Source: Chloroflexota bacterium | GTDB lineage: Bacteria; Chloroflexota; Anaerolineae; Aggregatilineales; Phototrophicaceae | Assembly (NCBI GenBank): GCA_026709625.1 | Contig: JAPOSR010000011.1 | Location: 1-33,576, forward strand | Direction: 5' to 3' | DNA: 33,576 nt | Part shown: in pieces, positions 6,475-13,013 of the stretch | Numbering within the stretch: position 1 is the first letter of the stretch | Layout of the letters: every line of letters begins with the position of its first letter | Notes under the pieces: model-generated | The model's database searches: none | What the model was told of the DNA's origin: nothing | The model's input: the letters and a program-made list of their open reading frames with translations, nothing else | Translations under genes and position numbers: made by a program

Positions 6475-8598
6475 ATGACAAACGCGCTCCCCAAGCTAAC
6501 GAAGGCACAGCGCGCCGTGGCTGACGCGCCACTGGGCCGAAAATGCTGGCTGGAAGGCATCGCTGGCAGCGGCAAAACCAGCAGCGGCATCGCGCGCCTG
6601 CTGCGCCTGTTGCAACAGGGCGTGCCTGCCGAGTCCATCTTGCTGTTCGTGCCTCAGCGTTCTTTGGCACAGCCCTACCGCGAAATCTTGCGCGACTATC
6701 CCGGCTACAGCGGCGGTCAACTGACTGTGCATACGATCGGCAGCCTCGCCAAAGACATGGTCGAGACATTCTGGTTTCTCATCGCCGAGCGAGCTGGCTT
6801 TGCGCGCCCGCAAGACCTGCCCAATTTCCTCAGCTTGGAGATGGTGCAGTATTTTATGACGCGCGCTGTCGAAACATTGGTGGCGCAGCGCGATTATTTC
6901 AAAAGCGTCCGCATTGATCGCGCCCGTCTCTACAGCCAGATCGCCGACAACATGAACAAGGCGGCGCTGGTCGGTTTTCCCATCAGCGAGATCGGCACCC
7001 GCTTGCAAACGGCTTTGGGCAGCGATGTCGAGCAAACGCATATCTATGCCGATGCCCAAGCCTGCGCCATTGCCTTCCGCGAATACTGCCTGCAGCGCAA
7101 CCTGCTGGACTTTTCGCTAACGATTGAATTGTTCAGCCAGCATGTGCTGGGGCTGCCCGTGGTTCGCGACAGCCTGCGCGGGCGCTTCCAACATCTAATC
7201 GCCGACAATGTCGAAGAAGACAACCCAGCCGCCCATCGCTTTTTGATGAGCCTGCTGCCGACTTGCCAATCGGCGCTTGTGATCTGCGATCATGATGCCG
7301 GCTTCAGACGCTTCCTCGGCGCCGACCCGGAAAGCGCGGGCCGGCTGCGCCAAGCCTGCGGCAGCCGAGTCACGCTGGACAGCTCGTTTGTTATGAGCGA
7401 CGCGGTCGCTGCATTGGGCGCGCACTTGTCTGCGCCACTGGCTGATGAAGCCGCCCCCGCAGAGGCAGATTTCCGCCCGGCGCTGATCGCCGCAGCCCAT
7501 CGCTATCATCCGCAGATGATCGAGTGGGTCGCGGACGAAATCGGCAAGTTGGTATTCGAAGAGGGCATCAAGCCGCAAGAGATCGCCGTCCTGGCGCCAT
7601 TCATGTCCGATGCGCTGCGGTTTTCGCTCTTCGAAAGTTTGCGGAGGCGCGGGCTTTCGGCGCGCTCGCACCGTCCCTCACGGGCGCTGCGCGATGAGCC
7701 GGCTGCGCGCACGCTGTTGACCTTGGCGCGGCTGGCGCATCCGGGCTGGGGCGCGGCACCTGTCCAGTTCGACCTGGCATTTGCTTTGACCCAGTCAATC
7801 GCCGGGCTCGACCTGGTGCGCGCCAAACTGCTGTGCGATGTGCTGTATCGCGATGATGGCTTGCGCCCATTCAATGGCATCACCAATACTGTCATGCAAG
7901 ACCGCATCACCTTTGACATCGGCAAGCGCTATGACCAACTGCGCGACTGGGTCGCGGCATACAGCCAAGGCGAGCCAATCGCGGCGCTGGATATTTTCTT
8001 TCGCCGCCTGTATAGCGAAGTCTTGGCGCAGCGCGGTTTTGGCTTTCATGCCGATGTCAACGCCAGCAACATCAGCCGCAATTTGGTCGATTCGGCGCGG
8101 GGTTTTCGCTGGTCGCTGGACTTCCTGCGTCATTATGACGAGGACATCAACCTGGCGCGGGATTATGTGCAGATGGTCGAGCGCGGTCTCATCGCCAATT
8201 TTTACCTGCGCGACTGGGTAACAGAAGCCGAAGACAGCATTTATATCGCGCCTGCCTATACCTTCCTGCTGGGCAATCGCGCTGTCGATGTGCAATTCTG
8301 GCTGAATATCAGCAGTGAGGGCTGGTCGAGCCGCTTGTTTCAGCCGCTGACGCATCCGTATGTGCTCAGCCGCGGCTGGCAGGCTGGCGCAGCCTGGAGC
8401 GAAGCCGACGAACAAGAATTGGAGCGCCAAACCCTGCGGCGGCTGACGCTGGCATTGACGCGGCGCTGTCGAAAGGCGGTCTATCTGGGTTACAGCGAGC
8501 TCGGCGAAAGCGGCTACGAGTCGCGCGGCTTGCTGCTTGAGACCCTGCATACGGCGCTGCGGCGCGTCTATGCGGGCGCGGACGAGGGCGCGGCGTAG
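6475..8598 (+). CDS. SF1 helicase-like protein with degenerate motif II (AddB/RecC-like role proposed)
   Basis: 707 residues of UvrD/AddB-like architecture. Walker A is intact (GIAGSGKT, residues 28-35). The expected DExx box is LIADNVEEDNP at 241-251: the catalytic glutamate after the aspartate is asparagine (N245). A motif V-like region lies around 610-625, and motif VI reads LTLALTRRCRKAVYLGYS near 660-677. No C-terminal nuclease domain or cysteine cluster is present. The likely role is a non-motor or weak-motor partner of the helicase encoded next, as AddB and RecC are in AddAB and RecBCD. It is the first of three same-strand genes (next starts 137 bases on; the nuclease follows that). 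Specific family name not assigned. Confidence 0.75.
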   Translation: MTNALPKLTKAQRAVADAPLGRKCWLEGIAGSGKTSSGIARLLRLLQQGVPAESILLFVPQRSLAQPYREILRDYPGYSGGQLTVHTIGSLAKDMVETFWFLIAERAGFARPQDLPNFLSLEMVQYFMTRAVETLVAQRDYFKSVRIDRARLYSQIADNMNKAALVGFPISEIGTRLQTALGSDVEQTHIYADAQACAIAFREYCLQRNLLDFSLTIELFSQHVLGLPVVRDSLRGRFQHLIADNVEEDNPAAHRFLMSLLPTCQSALVICDHDAGFRRFLGADPESAGRLRQACGSRVTLDSSFVMSDAVAALGAHLSAPLADEAAPAEADFRPALIAAAHRYHPQMIEWVADEIGKLVFEEGIKPQEIAVLAPFMSDALRFSLFESLRRRGLSARSHRPSRALRDEPAARTLLTLARLAHPGWGAAPVQFDLAFALTQSIAGLDLVRAKLLCDVLYRDDGLRPFNGITNTVMQDRITFDIGKRYDQLRDWVAAYSQGEPIAALDIFFRRLYSEVLAQRGFGFHADVNASNISRNLVDSARGFRWSLDFLRHYDEDINLARDYVQMVERGLIANFYLRDWVTEAEDSIYIAPAYTFLLGNRAVDVQFWLNISSEGWSSRLFQPLTHPYVLSRGWQAGAAWSEADEQELERQTLRRLTLALTRRCRKAVYLGYSELGESGYESRGLLLETLHTALRRVYAGADEGAA

Positions 8599-8610
8599 CC
8601 ACAGGCGGTC

Positions 8611-8633
8611 GGGGAGGGCTTTGGGGGTGGGGG
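8611..8633 (+). repeat. G-quadruplex-forming motif between the two helicase genes
   Basis: Four runs of three or more G separated by loops of 1, 4 and 1 bases lie 12 bases after the first helicase stop codon, on the coding strand. The sequence also resembles a worn copy of the G/C-rich dispersed repeats seen at 20236-20270 and 33262-33417. Confidence 0.5.
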
Positions 8634-8735
8634 CGAAATTGGCATTCCCGTGTTTATTACTTGATTCTACTTCCGCGTCTTTGTGGCGAATCAATTTGTC
8701 GACCTCCGCGCGACTATTGTGGTAAAAAACACCCT

Positions 8736-10964
8736 ATGTTTCAGCCACGCCCCAAGCAAGCGCAGGTCCTGCAATACCGCGGTGGCTATATGGGAGTCGC
8801 GGCGGTGCCTGGCAGTGGCAAAACAGCCACGTTGTGCGCGCTGGCTGGGCAGTTGCTGAACAACGCGCCCTTGCAGTCCGGTCAAGAGATACTCATCGTT
8901 ACCCTGGTCAACTCGGCTGTGGCCAACTTTTCGCGCCAGGTGAACGAATTCGTCAAACACGAAGGCTTCTTGCCCGGCTGGGGCTACCGCGTGCGCACCC
9001 TGCACAGCCTGGCAAACGAAATTGTGCGCAGCCGCGCCACCGCCGCCCGCATTGACGATGATGTCAACATTGTCGACGAGCGCGAAAGCAGCGCCATCTT
9101 GGCCAGCGCCGTCGACAGCTGGCTGCGCCGCCAGCCCGATGCCGCCCGCGCCTGGCTGGGGCGCGACTTTTTGGAAAAACCGCATTACCACAACAACCAC
9201 TGGCGCGGCATCGTCATTGAATCGGCGCGCAACTTCATTAAACGCGCCAAAGACGAGCTGCTGCTCCCCGAGCAGCTCGCCCAAGAACTGGCTCGCAGCC
9301 GACAAGAGCTGTCGCTGGCGCAAATGTGCCTGGATATTTATGACGATTATGAACGCGCGCTGGCCTATCGAGGCGCGCTGGACTTCGAAGACCTCATCCG
9401 CCTCGCCCTGACCACCCTGCGCGACAATCCCGACTACCTGGCGGCGCTGCGGCGCAAATATCCCTACATCCTGGAAGACGAAGCCCAGGACAGCTCGCGC
9501 TCGCAAGAGGCGATCCTGCGTCTGCTGGCGGGGCCGGACGGCAACTGGGTGCGCATGGGCGACCCCAATCAAGCTATCTATGAGACGTTCACCACCGCCG
9601 ACCCGAACTATCTGCGCGACTTCATCCAGGCGGACGGCGTCGAGCGGCGCGAACTGCCCAATTCTGGGCGCAGCACAACCAGCATCCAGCAACTGGCGAA
9701 TCACTTGATCGACTGGTCGCTGGAGCATCCACAGGGCAGCATCCGCGCTCGCCAGCCACTGAGTCTTCCGCGCATCCTGCCCACTCCCGCGGGCGACCCC
9801 CAGCCCAACCCGCCCGACAACCCCGCCGCCATTCTGCTTTGTCCCGATGCCATGAGCGCCGAACGCGAAGCCTGGTTCGCAGCGGAAAACTGCGCGCGCT
9901 GGCTGGAAGCCAACCCAGCCGGCACAGCGGCTATCTTGGTGGCGCGCAACACCCGCGGCGCAGAGATCGTCAAGGTGCTGCGGGCGATGAGCCTGCCCTA
10001 TGTCGAGAATCTCAACAGCGCTTCGTCCACGCGCGCGGTGGTCGGCTCGCTGGCGCATGGGCTGCGTTACTTGTCCGACCCCAAAAATCCCCAGCGGCTG
10101 GGCGATGTCTACCGGGTCTGGCGGCGGGATGATCGGGCCGACAGCGCTGCGGCTGCCGTGGTCGATGCCTTGGTCAAGCATGTGCGGGGCATCAAACAGG
10201 TGGAAGACCTGGTCGCGCCCCGCCTGCGCGACTGGCTGGACGACAACCTGCAGGACGCAAAGCATATCGCCATGCGCGACAACTTGGCCAGCTTTCGCGA
10301 ACAAATTGCCAGTTGGATGCGCGCTGCCGATATGCCGATCGACCAGCTGATACTCAGTCTGGCTGGCGACATCTTCCACGATGCCAACGACATCGCCACC
10401 GCCCACATGATCGCCCTGCACCTGGCGCAGCTGCAAGGGCAGCAGCCACAAATGCGCCTGCCCGATTTCGCCGAAGAACTCTACGAGATCGCCCGCAACA
10501 AACGCAGGTTTCGCGCCTGGGGCGATGAAGAGGCTCGTTTCGACCCCGATGCGCACAAGGGAAAAGTGACAGTCACCACATTGCACAAAGCCAAGGGTTT
10601 GGAATGGGATCATGTCGCTATCGTGTCGGTCAACAATTACGATTTCCCGTCTGCCGAGTCGCGCGACAGCTATATCGGCGAAAAATGGTTCATCCGCGAC
10701 GAGCTGAACCTGCCCGAAGAAGCGCTGGCGCAGTTGGACAGCCTTTGCCATGATGCCCTCTATCGCGAGGGGTATGCGTCGCTGGGCGCGCGCATCGATT
10801 ACGCCGCCGAGCGTTTGCGCCTGCTCTATGTGGGCATCACACGGGCGCGCCAATCGCTGTGCGTCAGCTGGAATACCGGGCGTCGCAACAGCCAAAGCGA
10901 GGCGACGCCGCTGCTGGCGCTGCGTGACTTCTGGGAGGTCGAAATGCGCCGGCGCGCGCCATAA
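8736..10964 (+). CDS. UvrD/Rep-type SF1A DNA helicase
   Basis: 742 residues from the ATG at 8736; a longer reading from 8661 adds 25 unconserved residues and is rejected. All SF1A motifs are present: Q-motif region RPKQAQVLQ (5-13), Walker A VPGSGKT (24-30), motif II EDEAQDSS (247-254), motif III GDPNQAIY (275-282), motif V region VTTLHKAKGLEWD with VSVN after it, and motif VI LLYVGITRARQSL. It is therefore a competent 3'-5' ATP-driven DNA translocase. It lacks the C-terminal RecB-type nuclease found in AddA and AdnA/AdnB; that activity is encoded 18 bases downstream as a separate gene. It is the motor of the proposed three-part end-processing complex. Confidence 0.88.
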   Translation: MFQPRPKQAQVLQYRGGYMGVAAVPGSGKTATLCALAGQLLNNAPLQSGQEILIVTLVNSAVANFSRQVNEFVKHEGFLPGWGYRVRTLHSLANEIVRSRATAARIDDDVNIVDERESSAILASAVDSWLRRQPDAARAWLGRDFLEKPHYHNNHWRGIVIESARNFIKRAKDELLLPEQLAQELARSRQELSLAQMCLDIYDDYERALAYRGALDFEDLIRLALTTLRDNPDYLAALRRKYPYILEDEAQDSSRSQEAILRLLAGPDGNWVRMGDPNQAIYETFTTADPNYLRDFIQADGVERRELPNSGRSTTSIQQLANHLIDWSLEHPQGSIRARQPLSLPRILPTPAGDPQPNPPDNPAAILLCPDAMSAEREAWFAAENCARWLEANPAGTAAILVARNTRGAEIVKVLRAMSLPYVENLNSASSTRAVVGSLAHGLRYLSDPKNPQRLGDVYRVWRRDDRADSAAAAVVDALVKHVRGIKQVEDLVAPRLRDWLDDNLQDAKHIAMRDNLASFREQIASWMRAADMPIDQLILSLAGDIFHDANDIATAHMIALHLAQLQGQQPQMRLPDFAEELYEIARNKRRFRAWGDEEARFDPDAHKGKVTVTTLHKAKGLEWDHVAIVSVNNYDFPSAESRDSYIGEKWFIRDELNLPEEALAQLDSLCHDALYREGYASLGARIDYAAERLRLLYVGITRARQSLCVSWNTGRRNSQSEATPLLALRDFWEVEMRRRAP

Positions 10965-10982
10965 TGACCGAGGACGCTTGGC

Positions 10983-11807
10983 ATGAACCTGCCTGCGAAT
11001 TTCGTATTCAGCGCTAAAAACCTGCAAAGCTATGCCGATTGTCCGCGCCGCTTTCAACTGCGCTATGTCGAAGGTTGGCAGCCCCCCACTATGACCGCGC
11101 CCGAAGCGCAAGACGAACTCGCATACGAAAGGCGGCTGCGGCAGGGCGCAATGCTGCATCAACTTGCCAAATTTTCGCAAGAGGGCATCCCGCATGACCT
11201 ATTAAAAGCCGCCATACGGGACGACAATGTCGCGCGCTGGTTCGCCGAATTGCTATCCAGCGGTTTGAACGACCTGCCCGAAAAGCGCCTGCCCGAAAAA
11301 CGCCTGCAGACCAGCATAGACGGACAGCGGCTGATGGCGCAGGTCGATCTGCTGGCTTTTGAACCCGGCGGCGACCTGGTCGTTGTCGACTGGAAGACGG
11401 GCAGCTATGTGCCCGACCGCGAGTCGCTGCGGCAACGCTGGCAGACTATCGTTTATTTGTATGTGGCTGCCAAAGCCGGATCACGCCTGTATGGCGCGCC
11501 GCTGCCAGCCGAGCGCGTCCGCCTTGAGTATGTATACCTGGCGCGGGGCGGGCAGCGCATCCGCTTCACCTATTCGCCGGCGCAGATGCGCGACGATGAG
11601 GCGCTGTTGAGCGGGTTGATGAGCGAAATCCAGAGCGCCAGCGACTTTCCCCTGACGCCCGAATGCCGCCATTGCCGTTTCTGCGCCTTCCGAGTCCATT
11701 GCGAGCGTGGCGAGGCGGTCAGCCTGAGCGATGTCGACTTTGATGACTTGGACGAAGTGGCTGATATCGAGCTGGACTTTGAGCAAATTGGCGAATACGC
11801 GTTTTGA
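10983..11807 (+). CDS. PD-(D/E)XK (RecB/Cas4-like) nuclease with iron-sulfur cluster
   Basis: 274 residues. The RecB-nuclease motifs are in order: GAMLHQL with H59, AQVDLL with D122, VVVDWKTG with D136 and K138, and QTIVYLY with Q154 and Y158. Four cysteines are placed as in AddB and Cas4 Fe-S nucleases: C20 in the N-terminal YADCPRRFQLRY, then C231, C234 and C240 (C-x2-C-x5-C), with a further C228. It should cut single-stranded DNA fed by the helicases upstream. The last ~25 residues are strongly acidic and end in EYAF, somewhat like the SSB C-terminal tail. A perfect-frame 15-base tandem duplication gives LPEKR twice at residues 98-107. It follows the helicase by 18 bases. Confidence 0.87.
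   Translation: MNLPANFVFSAKNLQSYADCPRRFQLRYVEGWQPPTMTAPEAQDELAYERRLRQGAMLHQLAKFSQEGIPHDLLKAAIRDDNVARWFAELLSSGLNDLPEKRLPEKRLQTSIDGQRLMAQVDLLAFEPGGDLVVVDWKTGSYVPDRESLRQRWQTIVYLYVAAKAGSRLYGAPLPAERVRLEYVYLARGGQRIRFTYSPAQMRDDEALLSGLMSEIQSASDFPLTPECRHCRFCAFRVHCERGEAVSLSDVDFDDLDEVADIELDFEQIGEYAF
11273..11302 (+). repeat. 15-base tandem duplication inside the nuclease gene
   Basis: Two adjacent copies (11273-11287 and 11288-11302) differ at a single base, G versus A. The duplication keeps the frame and encodes LPEKR twice. It lies between the histidine motif and the catalytic aspartate of the nuclease, in a region likely to be a surface loop. Confidence 0.8.
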
Positions 11808-11857
11808 TTCTCGCCGGCTGCGCTTCACTCAGTTTTCTTGGGGAAGCAAGCGAGCGC

Positions 11858-12279
11858 CTACTTGGGGAAAATGTCCGCGACATTGATCTTGAGCCGAATA
11901 TCGGCCATGGTGTTGCTGGGCGATATGATTTCGATAGCCAGGTCGGGCGCGCCTTCCATCATGGTTGGCGGGAGCGGTTCGGGCGCTCTGCTTTGCTGAT
12001 GAAGGCGATGTCGATGCCGCGCGCTGTATCCCTGCCATAGGGATTTCGCTCCAGGATGAAACCAGTGTCTCCGACCAGGGTGCGACCCAGGTTGTGTTGC
12101 CGAGCGAAGGAGCTGATGAGATAATACAACTCGCCAACAATTTCCCCATGCTGATTATTTGTCAATGGCATCGTAACAATCTCGCCTTCGACAAGCTCAA
12201 CAGCGCAGTCGGCGTATTCGGGCAAGTTGGCGACATCGAGGAAGGCATCGGCGGTGACGGATTGCGTCAGAACAGCCAT
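11858..12279 (-). pseudogene. Uma2-family nuclease, frameshifted and internally deleted
   Basis: From the ATG at 12279 the frame reads 107 codons, with Uma2 features: FLDVANLPEYADCAVELVEGE, a NQHGEIV segment, then GRDTARGIDIAFISKA. It then runs into unrelated residues and a TGA at 11959-11961. Restoring one missing base near 11991 gives a second stretch that continues the family: ARAPEPLPP, then EGAPDLAIEIISPSNT and ADIRLKI. This ends abruptly in NVADIFPK and TAG at 11858-11860. VADIFP is also the end of the remnant at 6100-6375, so the terminus is probably the true Uma2 C-terminus joined to the core by a deletion of about 50-60 codons. Two independent lesions make this a pseudogene. Confidence 0.72.
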
Positions 12280-12538
12280 CGATTTTCGCCCCCATCTTGT
12301 ATGCTACGCTTCATATTCTAACGCAATGGGCAGCGCCGAGCTACAGCAGTCGCTCAATGCAACTCGCGCAAGACCAACTCCAAAGACAAAAAATCTTTTC
12401 CACAGAGGCGCAGATCCCGCGCTTTTCTCGCGGCGCGCTCTCCATCTCGGCGAGGCAACGCTGGCGGCTTGGGTGGCGCTGGGGTATCCTCATCTCGAAT
12501 CGACAGGTCAGCGTCTGGGTGGTTGAGGAGCGCGCGCT

Positions 12539-12940
12539 TTGGACAGAAAGCTGTTTCTCTTCTATGGCTTGGTGGGTTGGCCGATCGCCACGCTCCTGCA
12601 TCGCCTGGTCGGGCAGGTCTACTTCCGGGCGGATGTTCCGCTGATATTGGCATTGCTTTGGATCGGCATGACGCTCTTCATGATCGTGATCACGGTTGGC
12701 GTGTTTCGCTGGAAAGCGCTGTCTCGCTCAGAACGTTATGAGGCGGTGGTGCTATTCTGCGCGCCAGCCATGGCGCTCGACGCGTTGGTAGTGGAATTCT
12801 ACGAACTGCTCTTCCCCAATATGCCCGCGGCCGCCGGCAACAGCTATGGCGCTTGGATCTTGATCACCTACGCCACCTGTCTGCTCTGCGCTTTTTTACC
12901 CGTCCGCCAAGACGCCCCCGACCCGCAAGCCCGTGTCTGA
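12539..12940 (+). CDS. small integral membrane protein (DUF5367-like)
   Basis: 133 residues starting at TTG 12539. The choice of TTG is supported by GAGGAG at 12525-12530, 8 bases upstream, and by the absence of a usable ATG before the first helix. Four membrane helices are visible at about residues 6-27, 32-54, 68-90 and 104-123, with a short charged C-terminus. The arrangement resembles DUF5367 proteins, which have no known function; this assignment is tentative. It lies on the same strand as recJ, 73 bases ahead, and might be co-transcribed with it, but nothing links the two functionally. Confidence 0.65.
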   Translation: MDRKLFLFYGLVGWPIATLLHRLVGQVYFRADVPLILALLWIGMTLFMIVITVGVFRWKALSRSERYEAVVLFCAPAMALDALVVEFYELLFPNMPAAAGNSYGAWILITYATCLLCAFLPVRQDAPDPQARV

Positions 12941-13013
12941 AGATGGACATAGCCGCCTGCCGAGCGCGTCTGGGTTTGGCAGGTGCCTGGCGGGCAGGCT
13001 GGCTGGCTAGGCG

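Noticed and set aside
8691..11195. 834-codon minus-strand open frame opposite the UvrD-type helicase
   Set aside because: An antisense artefact of high G+C content; the plus strand carries all SF1 helicase motifs and the minus translation has no recognisable domain.
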